Source: Candidatus Zymogenaceae bacterium (GTDB lineage: Bacteria > Desulfobacterota > Zymogenia > Zymogenales > Zymogenaceae). Taken from it: a DNA stretch of 64,000 nt. Position 1 is the stretch's first letter. Each line of letters begins with the position of its first letter. Below, piece by piece: positions 37,384-46,585 of this stretch. A program made the position numbers and the translations under genes. A model generated the notes under the pieces. That model was not told the origin of the DNA. It ran no database searches and saw only the letters and a program-made list of their open reading frames with translations. Location: assembly GCA_016933535.1 (NCBI GenBank), contig JAFGAS010000024.1, positions 91,668 through 155,667 of the forward strand, in the 5' to 3' direction.

Positions 37384-38799
37384 ATGTTTTTTGTAACCAT
37401 ACGCGCCAAGCTCGTGTGCTGGTTTACCCTCGTGCTCGCGCTGATTCTTATTTCATTCTCCGCGCTGGTCTATTTCACCCTGTCCCGGGCGCTGTATGAC
37501 AGCGTCGACAAAAAGCTCACCACCATCGCCGAGATAACCGCCGATTCCTCCACCCGGGTCTCCGAAGACTCCGAGGGGTGGAACGACTACCTGGAGAAAT
37601 TCTTTGGTTTCCGGCCGACGGCAAAATATATCCAGATCCTCGATAAATCGGGTAACATCAACTACGATGCCGACAAGAGCCTTCCCAAGAGGCTTCCCAT
37701 TACCGCTGAGACGGTCAAAAGGGCGGAGGCGGGCGAGATTGTCTTCGAAACCCTCTACGGGCTGGACAAGTTCCCGATCCGGATGATCAGCTACCCGGTC
37801 GTTAAAAACAATAAGCTGACTAACCTCGTGCAGGTAGGCAGCTCTCTCGAATACGTCGAGGAGACGTTAAGGCGTCTCTTTTTCATCATCATCCTTACGG
37901 TGCCGACCGTTATCCTCTTTTCGAGCGTCGGCGGGTATTTCCTGGCAAAGGCGGTCTTGGGACCGGTAACCGAGATAACCGACGCGGCCCGGCGGATCGG
38001 CGCCAAAGACCTCTCCCAGCGCATCCCGGTCAGAAACAAGAAAGACGAGCTGGGCAGGCTGGCCGCCACCTTCAACGAAATGCTGGAGCGGATTGAAAAG
38101 TCGTTCGCCCAGATTCGCCAGTTTTCCGCGGACGCGTCCCACGAGTTGAGGACACCGCTGACCATCCTCAAGGGTGAAACGGAATGGGCGCTCAGGACGG
38201 CCCGGAACGTCGAAGAATATAAGGAAATACTGACCAGCAGCCTTGAAGAGGTCAACCACATGAGCAGGATCGTCGAGGATCTGCTCATCCTGTCTCGGTC
38301 GGATATCGGAGAAACGCCGATGGAGATGAAGCCGGTGGAAATCTCGACCATTATCACGGAAGTCTACGATATGGGCACGACGCTGGCCGAATCGCGTAAG
38401 CAAAAACTGGAGCTCAACCTGGGCGAGTTGAATGGAATAGAAATCATGGGAAACGAGCTCCGACTGCGGCAGCTCTTCCTGAATCTTATCGACAATGGCG
38501 TCAAATATACGAAAGACGGCGGCCATATCCACATCGATGCCTCCATACGATCCGAGAGTGTGGAGGTGCGCGTCAGCGACAACGGCGTGGGTATTGCCCC
38601 GGAGGATCAGAAGAAGATTTTCGACCGTTTCTACCGGGTAGATAAAAACCGCTCACGAAAGGAGGGCGGAACGGGTCTCGGACTGGCGATCTGCCGATTC
38701 ATCACCGAGGCCCATCACGGCGCTATCACCGTTTCCAGTACTCCCGGCATGGGCAGCACATTCACGGTGGTGCTTCCGAGAATCGTGAGTAAAGGATAA
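37384..38799 (+). CDS. membrane sensor histidine kinase
   Basis: The 471-residue kinase has an N-terminal membrane helix (about 12-34), a periplasmic sensor of about 130 residues, and a second helix (about 160-182). A HAMP domain follows, then the H-box F-S-A-D-A-S-H-E-L-R-T-P-L-T and an HATPase domain (N-L-I-D-N-G-V-K-Y; D-N-G-V-G-I; G-G-T-G-L-G-L-A-I). It should phosphorylate the response regulator encoded just upstream. The signal is unknown; the adjacent HtrA protease gene suggests envelope stress. Confidence 0.93.
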   Translation: MFFVTIRAKLVCWFTLVLALILISFSALVYFTLSRALYDSVDKKLTTIAEITADSSTRVSEDSEGWNDYLEKFFGFRPTAKYIQILDKSGNINYDADKSLPKRLPITAETVKRAEAGEIVFETLYGLDKFPIRMISYPVVKNNKLTNLVQVGSSLEYVEETLRRLFFIIILTVPTVILFSSVGGYFLAKAVLGPVTEITDAARRIGAKDLSQRIPVRNKKDELGRLAATFNEMLERIEKSFAQIRQFSADASHELRTPLTILKGETEWALRTARNVEEYKEILTSSLEEVNHMSRIVEDLLILSRSDIGETPMEMKPVEISTIITEVYDMGTTLAESRKQKLELNLGELNGIEIMGNELRLRQLFLNLIDNGVKYTKDGGHIHIDASIRSESVEVRVSDNGVGIAPEDQKKIFDRFYRVDKNRSRKEGGTGLGLAICRFITEAHHGAITVSSTPGMGSTFTVVLPRIVSKG

Positions 38800-38891
38800 A
38801 GTGAATTATTAAGGAAAAATAATTCCCGACTCACGAAATTTTAATCGGCCTCATAGATAATTAAAGGAATAACACTTTGGAGGTTTTACCC

Positions 38892-40355
38892 ATGAATTTG
38901 GAATGCAGGCGTCGTTTATCACCCCTGACGATGCACGTTTTGCTGATACTGGTCGTCCTTTCGGTGACTTTCGTGCTCAATACAACGTCTCGGGCGGAGG
39001 TCGTGACTCCGGGAAACGGCGGCGAGCCTACGTATATTACCATACCGGACTTCACCGTGCTGGCTAAAAACCTGACTCCCTCCGTCGTGAACATCAGCAC
39101 AAAAATAACGATGGGTGGGGGCGGTCTGCCGCCCGGTTTTTCTCCTCCGCTCGGCAACGACCCCTTTGGTGATTTCTTCAACCGCTATTTCGGGGATATG
39201 CCCCGCACCTTTGAAACCCAGAGCCTCGGCTCCGGATTCATCATCAGCCAGGACGGTTATATTCTCACCAACAACCATGTCGTGGAGAACGCGACGGAGA
39301 TCACGATTATTCTCCATAACGAGAAGACCTATTCCGCCAAAATAATCGGGACCGATCCCAAGACGGATCTGGCCCTCATTAAGATCGATGCGAAGGGGCT
39401 TCCAACGGTCAAGCTGGGCAATTCGGACAAGCTGTTGGTCGGAGAATGGGTAATGGCCATCGGCAACCCCTTCGGGCTTGCCGAGACGGTGACCGCCGGC
39501 ATCGTGAGCGGTAAGGGACGGGTCATCGGCTCGGGCCCGTATGACGACTTCATTCAGACGGATGCCTCCATTAATCCCGGCAACTCCGGCGGCCCCCTCT
39601 TCAACATCAGGGGAGAGGTGGTTGGTATCAATACCATCATCATCGAGGGGGGGGGTGGGGGCCTCGGGTTTGCCATTCCCATCAACATCGCCCGGGATCT
39701 CCTCTCCCAGCTCAAAAAGGGCGAGGTTGTGCGGGGCTGGCTGGGCGTGGTTATAATGGAAGTCACTCCTGAGCTTGCCCAGTCCTTCGGCCTCGAGGCG
39801 CCGACCGGCGCCCTCGTGTCGGATATTGAGGTAGGCAGCCCGGCGGAAAAGGCCGGTATTAAAAGGGGAGACATCATCCTCAAGTTTAACGGCAGAGAAA
39901 TCACCAAGATGAAGGAATTTCCCACCATTGTGGCGATGACCCCGGTGGGCGAGACGGTGACCATCACGATCTTTCGGGACGGCAAGGCCAGGGACGTCAC
40001 CCTGAAAGTAGCCAAGATGCCGACAGAAGGGATGATCGGTGGCACGGTGCCAACAAAACCAAGTCCCGGCGTCAAGAGCGAGCTCGGGCTGGCCGTGGAG
40101 GCGATCACCCCCACCATTGCCCAGTATCTCGGACTGCCGGATACCGACGGCGTGATCGTTACCGCGGTGGAACCGGGCAGCTTCGCGGAGCGGGCTGGAA
40201 TTATGAAAGGAGACGTCATCCGGGAACTGAACCGAAAGAAGATCAAGAACCTGGCCGAGTTTAATATAGAGATGGCAAACAGCAACAAGACCGGCCGCTA
40301 CCTCTTTTTGATCCTGCGCAGCGGTAATACGATCTTCATCGCGATCAACAAGTAG
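38892..40355 (+). CDS. HtrA/DegQ-type periplasmic serine protease
   Basis: The 487-residue protein has a signal segment (1-35, ending S-R-A), a trypsin-like domain with catalytic triad H129 (T-N-N-H-V-V), D159 (K-T-D-L-A-L) and S232 (G-N-S-G-G-P), and two PDZ domains. Such proteases degrade or refold damaged envelope proteins. GGAGG eight bases before ATG 38892 sets the start. The 92-base gap after the histidine kinase holds no terminator, so it may be the third gene of the operon and a target of the two-component system. Confidence 0.95.
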   Translation: MNLECRRRLSPLTMHVLLILVVLSVTFVLNTTSRAEVVTPGNGGEPTYITIPDFTVLAKNLTPSVVNISTKITMGGGGLPPGFSPPLGNDPFGDFFNRYFGDMPRTFETQSLGSGFIISQDGYILTNNHVVENATEITIILHNEKTYSAKIIGTDPKTDLALIKIDAKGLPTVKLGNSDKLLVGEWVMAIGNPFGLAETVTAGIVSGKGRVIGSGPYDDFIQTDASINPGNSGGPLFNIRGEVVGINTIIIEGGGGGLGFAIPINIARDLLSQLKKGEVVRGWLGVVIMEVTPELAQSFGLEAPTGALVSDIEVGSPAEKAGIKRGDIILKFNGREITKMKEFPTIVAMTPVGETVTITIFRDGKARDVTLKVAKMPTEGMIGGTVPTKPSPGVKSELGLAVEAITPTIAQYLGLPDTDGVIVTAVEPGSFAERAGIMKGDVIRELNRKKIKNLAEFNIEMANSNKTGRYLFLILRSGNTIFIAINK

Positions 40356-40394
40356 GGGACACAGGTATCGTAGATTGACTTCGATTGAAGCAAC

Positions 40395-40430
40395 AGGGGC
40401 AGCCGGTAAAACCTGCTGCCCCTTGTTTTG
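40395..40430 (+). terminator. terminator of the two-component/HtrA operon
   Basis: AGGGGCAG (40395-40402) pairs with CTGCCCCT (40416-40423) and is followed by TTGTTTTG. The gene on the other side also ends here, so it may work both ways. Confidence 0.75.
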
Positions 40431-40476
40431 TCTTTCGGTGACGTTGTACGCGTGTTATGAGCTCGAAGCAGTACGC

Positions 40477-42192
40477 TTAGAACTCGTAGGTGAGCGTATT
40501 TACCCATCGGTAGATCGGACCCCAGTCCTCGTCGCCGGTCGCCGTCTCGTAGTCGAACGCGTCGCCCGTGAAAAGTACGCCGAACTCCGAGTTGAGGCTC
40601 AACCCTTCGATGATCTCGTACGTCGCGCCCAGGTCAACCTCCCATCCGAGATCGTGGCTTATGTGGGCCGGAACATAGGCGGTACCGCTGGGGCTCAACG
40701 CGTAGTTCATCGGGTGGCCGTAAAATGGCTGATGGGGTGCGAAATTGTTGTTCGCGTAGCGGCCCACCGGCTCGCTATACTGCGCCCAGATAACCGCGCC
40801 GTGAACGTCCATCTTCTCGAACGGCATAACGGACCAGTAGAGCTTTACCGAGGTCACGTTCTCGGGGGTGTTGCCTAGGCCAAATGGGAAGCGCCCCGAG
40901 GCCAGCAAGGCTGAGTCTCCCGGAACGATGATGTTGCCCCAGTGGAAGTCGTCGTTGCCGATCGTGTTGAAGTGATAGTGGTGCTGGGCGTACGGCCGCC
41001 AGTGCTTCTCCCCCGCGCCGTACAGGAACGCCGCCCCAACCTTGAACGCGTCAAAGTCATACGAGACGTCAACGTATGCCGTGTGCCCGTCGATCTTGAG
41101 GTCGCTCGGGAGCCGGTAGCTGGCGGGAACACCGCCCGGTACGGCCGCGTTGAACGCATCGCCCCGGCTGTTTCGGTAGCCCGTACCCCAAATCCGATCG
41201 TACTCGGCCTTTACTCGCAGCTTCCCGTCCATTAACTTGAGGTCGGCATACATCGCCATCACGTGTACCCACGAGTTGTACATCCCGGCGCGCCCGAATC
41301 CAACCGCACCGCCGATAGAACCCGTCGGTGTCGGCCAGTACCAAGCGGGGCCGAAGGCTCCATACCCGATCGCCTCTCCCGCGAAAAAGCCCTGGTCGGA
41401 AACACCGACCACAAAAAACGGCGCGCTGGTCGTCTTAGGGTCGTGAATCAACTGGTAGAGCAGACCAACCTTGACCGTGTCCGTAATGTAGTGGGCAGTT
41501 AGGATGTAGGTGTTGAGGTCGGACTCGCGGTAGTCGGAACCGGAGCCGCCGATGAGATTGATAGTGGTAACGGGAAAACCGCCCGGCCAGACCTGAAAGG
41601 GCACGCCGCCGGCCAGGTTTCCAAATACCGTGTCGACAAGGTCAATGTACTTGACGTAGCTGACGGTCGCGACGAAGTTGTCGATCTTGATTCCCCAGGT
41701 GACGCCCGGGTTGCCGCCGTTGCCCGCGTTCATCCCGCTGTCCGACCAGGTCCCGTGGCCGAACCGGCCGCCGATGTTGTCAACCCCGAGCCTGAAAAGG
41801 CCGATCTTGGTGACGGCCTCGATATAGGCCGTGTTGATGAAACCGTCGGTTACGCCGTTCGAGTAGTTCGTCCTGAAGTTCCTCTGCTGGCCCCAGACGT
41901 CTTCAACGATGTCAACGCTGACGACGGCCTTGAGGAACTCGCTCCGCTTGTGGGAAATGGTCATCCGGAACCGCTGGTCAAAATACCCGGCGTAGACGGT
42001 CTTGCCGGAAGTGCCGTAGTTGAATAAGGGCGGTGGGCCTCCTACCGTTAAAGTAACGTCCTTAGACCAGTTGTAGTCCATTACCGAGCGGATCCGGTAG
42101 CTGCCCGTGATAGTCGTCTCGGCCGCAAACAACGGCACAGCAAGCGTAATCGTTAGCAGAGCGGTAAACACTAGTATCGATAATTTCTTCAT
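40477..42192 (-). CDS. outer-membrane beta-barrel (porin-like) protein
   Basis: The 571-residue protein has a Sec signal (1-23, ending L-F-A-A). It has alternating hydrophobic/polar strands rich in Tyr, Gly and Asn, and a final W-V-N-T-L-T-Y-E-F with C-terminal Phe, the recognition signal for the Bam complex. Long loops with aromatic and His residues suggest a channel for organic solutes, but the family is not identified. AAGGAGGT precedes the ATG. It is a single-gene unit with its own promoter upstream. Confidence 0.85.
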   Translation of the reverse strand: MKKLSILVFTALLTITLAVPLFAAETTITGSYRIRSVMDYNWSKDVTLTVGGPPPLFNYGTSGKTVYAGYFDQRFRMTISHKRSEFLKAVVSVDIVEDVWGQQRNFRTNYSNGVTDGFINTAYIEAVTKIGLFRLGVDNIGGRFGHGTWSDSGMNAGNGGNPGVTWGIKIDNFVATVSYVKYIDLVDTVFGNLAGGVPFQVWPGGFPVTTINLIGGSGSDYRESDLNTYILTAHYITDTVKVGLLYQLIHDPKTTSAPFFVVGVSDQGFFAGEAIGYGAFGPAWYWPTPTGSIGGAVGFGRAGMYNSWVHVMAMYADLKLMDGKLRVKAEYDRIWGTGYRNSRGDAFNAAVPGGVPASYRLPSDLKIDGHTAYVDVSYDFDAFKVGAAFLYGAGEKHWRPYAQHHYHFNTIGNDDFHWGNIIVPGDSALLASGRFPFGLGNTPENVTSVKLYWSVMPFEKMDVHGAVIWAQYSEPVGRYANNNFAPHQPFYGHPMNYALSPSGTAYVPAHISHDLGWEVDLGATYEIIEGLSLNSEFGVLFTGDAFDYETATGDEDWGPIYRWVNTLTYEF

Positions 42193-42255
42193 TCGCGTAC
42201 CTCCTTTTTCCGGAATATTAAAGCAATTAACTGAATAATTAGGTTATGTTCGCCT

Positions 42256-42284
42256 ATTCTTATCTGAGGTGGAACGCATGTCAA
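42256..42284 (-). promoter_or_regulatory. probable promoter of the outer-membrane barrel gene
   Basis: On minus, TTGACA (42284-42279) is followed by TAAGAA at 16 bases or AAGAAT at 17 bases (ending 42256). This leaves a leader of about 55-60 bases. Confidence 0.5.
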
Positions 42285-42343
42285 GAAATTAGTTAGGTTT
42301 TTAATATCCTTTTATTGCGCGCCCCTTTCTTGCGCCAATAAAG

Positions 42344-42371
42344 AACCCCCTCAGGTTTCCCTGAGGGGGTT
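42344..42371 (-). terminator. terminator overlapping the end of folK
   Basis: AACCCCCTCAGG (42344-42355) pairs perfectly with CCTGAGGGGGTT (42360-42371), loop of four. On minus the hairpin is followed by TTCTTTATT. The upstream arm lies inside the last codons of folK. Confidence 0.75.
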
Positions 42372-42806
42372 GTGAGCCTTATTGTATTGGAGTGTTTTAA
42401 CCACCTCCGGCGCGATCTCGGCCAGCGGCTCCAGCACAAACCGCCGCTCATGCATCCGGGGATGGGGAATAACAAGGCCCGGCTCATCGACCACCCTGTC
42501 TCCGAACAGGAGGATATCGATGTCGATAATCCGCGGGCCGAACCGAAACGTCTCTTTTCGTCCCATCTCCCGTTCGATCCGCTTGATCTCGAAAAGCAGG
42601 TCTCGGGGAGGCAGCGTCGTCTCGATTTCTATGACGGCGTTGATAAAGTCCGGCTGGTCTTCATAGCCCACGGGCTTGGTTTCGATAAGCGACGACGCAC
42701 GGATAACCCGGACTCCCGAAACCCCGTCTATGAGACGGCGCGCCCGATTGATGCTGGCCGCCCGATCGCCGATGTTGGACCCGAGGCCCAAAAAGATTCG
42801 CTCCAT
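42351..42806 (-). CDS. folK: 2-amino-4-hydroxy-6-hydroxymethyldihydropteridine pyrophosphokinase
   Basis: FolK transfers pyrophosphate from ATP to 6-hydroxymethyl-7,8-dihydropterin in folate synthesis. The 151-residue form from ATG 42806 has the start I-F-L-G-L-G-S-N-I-G-D-R and the signature R-F-G-P-R-I-I-D-I-D-I-L-L-F, followed by I-P-H-P-R-M-H-E-R-R-F-V-L-E-P-L. A TTG at 42842 would add 12 residues without support. It stands apart from other folate genes. Its 3' end doubles as the arm of its terminator. Confidence 0.95.
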   Translation of the reverse strand: MERIFLGLGSNIGDRAASINRARRLIDGVSGVRVIRASSLIETKPVGYEDQPDFINAVIEIETTLPPRDLLFEIKRIEREMGRKETFRFGPRIIDIDILLFGDRVVDEPGLVIPHPRMHERRFVLEPLAEIAPEVVKTLQYNKAHNPLRET

Positions 42807-42986
42807 ATAGGCCCTTATATCACACGTATCCCCCCCCTGCAAGCGGCTACGCCCCGCCCCGGGACCGGGGGATCGACTATATGTCCGCGTGTGGTGCCAG
42901 AGATACTCGTCCGATGGATGATCGTCGGGGGTTTCCGTCGGCGGGCTCTCCGTCCGCCGCGCGGGCCATTCGGCTTTCCTTTTCTA

Positions 42987-43014
42987 TTGCGCTTGGGTAT
43001 GGAATTGGTATAAT
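42987..43014 (+). promoter_or_regulatory. promoter of the acyltransferase gene
   Basis: A perfect TATAAT (43009-43014) follows TTGCGC (42987-42992) after 16 bases. The start of transcription would be near 43021, shortly before the coding region. Confidence 0.5.
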
Positions 43015-43041
43015 TAGGCGGCCGGGCTGCCGGCGGTATTT

Positions 43042-43893
43042 ATGGTCCCTTTCCATTTTGGATTGACGATGAAATATCCCTCTGAGGAATTTAGGTCGCT
43101 TGTGGGCTACTCCGAGAAGTACGGGGTGCACCTCGGGCCCTACGAGGACAGTCGGTTCTCGTTTTCCTACAGGCTCCTATTCAGGCTCGGCGTGCCGTTC
43201 GGGGTCTGTTTTGTTACCCCCGGATATTCGATGTCCCGTGTAGGGATCGTTGGGGGCGGTCTCAACGAAGAGATGCTATCGGGCAAGCGGGGGATCATCT
43301 ACGCCTACTGGCACCGGTACGCCCAGTATTATTACTTCTGGGCGCGCCGCCGCCGGCACGTCATGATGATCAGCCAGAGAGAGGGCGGTGAATACGGGGC
43401 CCGGTGCATGGCGCGGGTGGGGGTTTTGGCCGTCCGCGGTTCCACCTCGTCGCTGTCGCGTTCCGGCAAGATCCGTGACAAGAAGGGCAGAGAGGCGCTG
43501 GCCGCCATGGTGGGACTGGTTCGGGACGAGGGCTTTCATGCCGGGATTACCGTGGACGGCCCCAAGGGGCCGGCCCTGACACTCAAAAAGGGCGCCGTAA
43601 CACTCGCCAGGGACACGGGATCCCCGATCCTCGTGATGACGGTCGCCGCCCGCCCCCATGTCCGCCTCTTCAACTGGGACAAGATGTGGATGCCGGTGCC
43701 GCTGTCGAGGATCGTCTATTTCTTTACCGGTCCCTTCTGGGTGCCGAAGGACACCGACGAGTCAGAGATTGAGGCGATCAGAATCGAGATCGAGACCCAT
43801 ATGAGACAGATGACGGACCTGACGGAGCGATATTTTGCGGACAAATCGGTTAGGACCGGGTTCCCTGAGCCGGTCTGGGGACCGCAACGCTAA
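43042..43893 (+). CDS. DUF374/LPLAT-type lysophospholipid acyltransferase
   Basis: The 283-residue protein belongs to the DUF374 group of the lysophospholipid/lipid A acyltransferase superfamily: the catalytic-His region is Y-A-Y-W-H-R-Y-A-Q, followed by the block G-I-T-V-D-G-P-K-G-P-A and P-I-L-V-M-T-V-A-A. Members are expected at the inner membrane and may acylate lipid A or a lysolipid; the acceptor is unknown. ATG 43042 and ATG 43069 are both possible, and neither has a strong ribosome site. It is a single gene with its own promoter. Confidence 0.82.
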   Translation: MVPFHFGLTMKYPSEEFRSLVGYSEKYGVHLGPYEDSRFSFSYRLLFRLGVPFGVCFVTPGYSMSRVGIVGGGLNEEMLSGKRGIIYAYWHRYAQYYYFWARRRRHVMMISQREGGEYGARCMARVGVLAVRGSTSSLSRSGKIRDKKGREALAAMVGLVRDEGFHAGITVDGPKGPALTLKKGAVTLARDTGSPILVMTVAARPHVRLFNWDKMWMPVPLSRIVYFFTGPFWVPKDTDESEIEAIRIEIETHMRQMTDLTERYFADKSVRTGFPEPVWGPQR

Positions 43894-44008
43894 TCGATTG
43901 GTACCTCCCGCCGGAACCAAAGCACCGCTAATATTATTAGGATTGACTTACCCGTATAAGAACCTCTACACTGCTTCCTATTCATAATTCCTTCTTTTTA
44001 TTAAACGT

Positions 44009-45028
44009 ATGGTTGACAAATCAGTCGGAGGCAGTTCGCGCCCATCGCGTCGATTGTGGGATTTCCCGCTCATGGATCCTAAGCGATACAAGAATGCCGT
44101 GGCGCTGCTTTCGGTGGTGTCCAACGCATTTTTGGCGGGGATAAAGCTGGTCATCGGCCTTTTCACCGGGTCGATCTCGATCATCTCCGAGGCGATCCAC
44201 TCCGGGGTCGATCTGGTGGCGGCGCTCATAGCGCTCTTTTCGGTGAGAAAGTCGGCCAAGCCCGCCGACCACGATCATCCATACGGCCACGGAAAAGTCG
44301 AAAACATCTCGGGGACGATCGAGGCAATCCTTATCTTCTTTGCCGCCGGATTTATCATCAACGAGGCGTTCCATAAACTGTTCAATCCTCAACCCCTCGA
44401 TCTGGTGGGATGGGGTATTGGGGTCATGCTCCTCTCGTCCGTTATAAATATCGTTGTTTCCCACTTCCTTTTTGTCGTCGCCGAGGCGACCGAGTCCGTG
44501 GCGCTGGAGGCCGACGCCTGGCACCTGAGGACCGACGTCTATACGTCGGCCGGGGTGCTTTTGGGCCTTTCGGTCATCTGGACGGCCAGAAAACTCGTGC
44601 CGGGCCTGAATCTCAATTGGATCGATCCCGCGGCCGCCATCGTCGTGGCGCTCCTCATCATTCGTGCCGCCTACGAGATGGTCAAGAAATCCGCCCGCGA
44701 TATTCTCGATGTAAGCCTGCCGGACGAAGAGCTCTCCCATCTGCGTGACCTGATCTTCAGACAGGTGCCCGCGGTTATCGGGTTCCACGACCTGAGGACC
44801 CGGAAGGCCGGGTCGACCCGGTTTGTCGAGTTTCACCTCCTGGTCGACCGAGACATGACGGTGTTTGATTCCCACCGGATCAGCCATGTCATAGGCAACG
44901 AGATACGGCAGATATTTCCGGACACCCATGTAACCGTCCATATCGAACCGTGCGACAAGACCTGCCCGGACAAGTGTACGAAACACTGCATACTCACGGC
45001 TCCGGAAGGAATCGCCCGGGGCCGGTGA
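44009..45028 (+). CDS. cation diffusion facilitator (CDF) metal exporter
   Basis: The 339-residue protein has six membrane helices and the CDF metal site H64-x3-D68 in helix 2 and H172-x3-D176 in helix 5. The H/D plus H/D set is the zinc-preferring arrangement, in contrast to the D/D of FieF. A His-rich loop (H-D-H-P-Y-G-H-G) follows helix 2 and a cytoplasmic dimer domain (H-I-E-P) ends the fold. The tail has an added C-x3-C-x3-C-x3-C run (C315, C319, C323, C327). ATG 44072 is an alternative start that would remove 21 residues. Confidence 0.9.
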   Translation: MVDKSVGGSSRPSRRLWDFPLMDPKRYKNAVALLSVVSNAFLAGIKLVIGLFTGSISIISEAIHSGVDLVAALIALFSVRKSAKPADHDHPYGHGKVENISGTIEAILIFFAAGFIINEAFHKLFNPQPLDLVGWGIGVMLLSSVINIVVSHFLFVVAEATESVALEADAWHLRTDVYTSAGVLLGLSVIWTARKLVPGLNLNWIDPAAAIVVALLIIRAAYEMVKKSARDILDVSLPDEELSHLRDLIFRQVPAVIGFHDLRTRKAGSTRFVEFHLLVDRDMTVFDSHRISHVIGNEIRQIFPDTHVTVHIEPCDKTCPDKCTKHCILTAPEGIARGR

Positions 45029-45503
45029 AACTATTTGACATTGAAACATACAGACGACAGCGTAGGCACTAAAAAATAAATCCAGGAGAAAAAGGCGTTC
45101 CCGTCGGCGGCCGCCGGTTGGTTGCGGCCGAACATGCCACCGAGAGAGGCCGGTTTATCGGATGACGGGTGGGTATCTATCGGGTAAGGGCCGGGGGGCT
45201 ACGGTACACTCTATAGAAATCCAGCGCACATTCTGACAATAAAAACATCTTGCCGTTCCCACTGTATCAATGATATGCTGGCTAATATTCACGAATCTGC
45301 CATGAAGAAACGGGAGAGGGCCGATCGGGGGGATCGGAACAGATTCGGGTAATAGTGCTTCGATCCCCCGGCGCCGGCCGCATGACCGCGCCTGACGGGC
45401 TAAAAATGCGAGATTTTTGTCAAAAAGAAAAAAACACTTGATATTTTTGAGTTTTAAGTTTATATAATTAAAGGCAGAGTATATAAAGAGACGAATACAC
45501 CTC
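45029..45503. other. gene-free region with promoter of the CheB-like cassette
   Basis: The left part (45029-45400) has no convincing gene; a minus-strand open frame at 45155-45553 shows no family likeness. At the right end TTGATA (45438-45443) and a perfect TATAAT (45463-45468) are separated by 19 bases in a strongly AT-rich stretch; this is the likely promoter of the 45504-48669 cassette. Confidence 0.5.
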
Positions 45504-46568
45504 ATGAAGACATGGATCGGCCTCATCATTCCCGACGAGACGCTCAGGAACACCGTTCAAACCCTCCTCAAGGTCACGAACGACCTCCAGGTGGTCGGCA
45601 TTTATTCGGACGCCCAGGAGGCGGTAGCCGACTTGAAAAAGAAGGGCGACGTCAGGATTATCCTCGGCCTGAGGGGCGACCGTCAGTCCATAAGAGACCT
45701 CAAGATGATCGAGCTTTCCGGGCCGTATCCGGTGCTGGGAATCGGCGGGCTGATGGACGCGACACCGCTTCTCTTTGACGCGTTCCGGCTCGGGATGATA
45801 GATTTCATCTCCTTTTCGCCTGAAGATATCGGCAGTCCCACCGACTTACTGCTCAAGAGGATTACCGAGTCGATCCGGATGCTGTCGTTGGTTAACGTCG
45901 ATAGGATCACACGAGTTCGCGTGAGGCCTTTCGGCGAGACGGAAAAAACCCCGTACCAGGAACAAGCGGGCTACTATATCGTCCTCGGGGTGCCGCAGGG
46001 CGGTATAAACGGGGCGATCAGGCTCCTCTCGCAGCTGCCCCGGCGCCGGGATACCGCCATCGTCGCGTCTGTGCCCCTCCCGCAATCGTGCCTGGGCCCG
46101 TTTATCGCCGATCTGAGCTCCTATTCTCAATGGTCGGTCAAGGCCGCCGCCCTAGACGAGCAGGTCTATGGCGGTACGTGCTACCTCTTCTCATCATCTG
46201 AGCCGTACTCCGTTGAGGGATCGCTGGCCGGGGAATGCCGCATCGTGCCGTGTCACGAAAACGCCAGCCCGATCGACTCCCTCATGGAAGGGCTTGCCGG
46301 ATCGTTTGCCGGAGCCGTTCTCGGGGTGCTAATGGAGGGAATCGGGAGCGACGGGATAACGGGGCTTTCATCGATTCGGTCCAGGGGAGGCACCACAATG
46401 ACAATAAAGAGCTCAGGAGGTATCCTCACCGAGGCGCCCGTGGGGGCGTCCGAACGGAAGGTGGGGGATTTCCTGGTTGATATCAACGATCTGCCGAAGA
46501 CGCTGACCTCCTTCATGGGCGAGATGCAAGACATCACCAATATAAATCGGCTGCTCGGCTCCCAGTAA
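45504..46568 (+). CDS. degenerate CheB-like protein (pseudo-methylesterase)
   Basis: The 354-residue protein has a receiver-like N-terminus (1-125) and a CheB-like C-terminal domain (about 155-340). The CheB nucleophile motif G-A-S-T-G-G reads G-V-P-Q-G-G (P164), the catalytic His region is A-S-V-P-L-P-Q, and only the Asp motif G-S-D-G (D283) is left. The receiver also lacks its phospho-Asp (I-I-L-G-L-R-G). It should thus not be a methylesterase, and may bind a receptor or partner instead. It is the first gene of a three-gene unit, 17 bases before the Hpt-like gene. Confidence 0.8.
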   Translation: MKTWIGLIIPDETLRNTVQTLLKVTNDLQVVGIYSDAQEAVADLKKKGDVRIILGLRGDRQSIRDLKMIELSGPYPVLGIGGLMDATPLLFDAFRLGMIDFISFSPEDIGSPTDLLLKRITESIRMLSLVNVDRITRVRVRPFGETEKTPYQEQAGYYIVLGVPQGGINGAIRLLSQLPRRRDTAIVASVPLPQSCLGPFIADLSSYSQWSVKAAALDEQVYGGTCYLFSSSEPYSVEGSLAGECRIVPCHENASPIDSLMEGLAGSFAGAVLGVLMEGIGSDGITGLSSIRSRGGTTMTIKSSGGILTEAPVGASERKVGDFLVDINDLPKTLTSFMGEMQDITNINRLLGSQ

Positions 46569-46585
46569 CCGATGAGGAGTGTCCC

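Noticed and set aside
45155..45553. A 132-codon minus-strand open frame upstream of the CheB-like gene
   Set aside because: It overlaps the start and promoter of the real gene, has no ribosome site and a random-looking composition.
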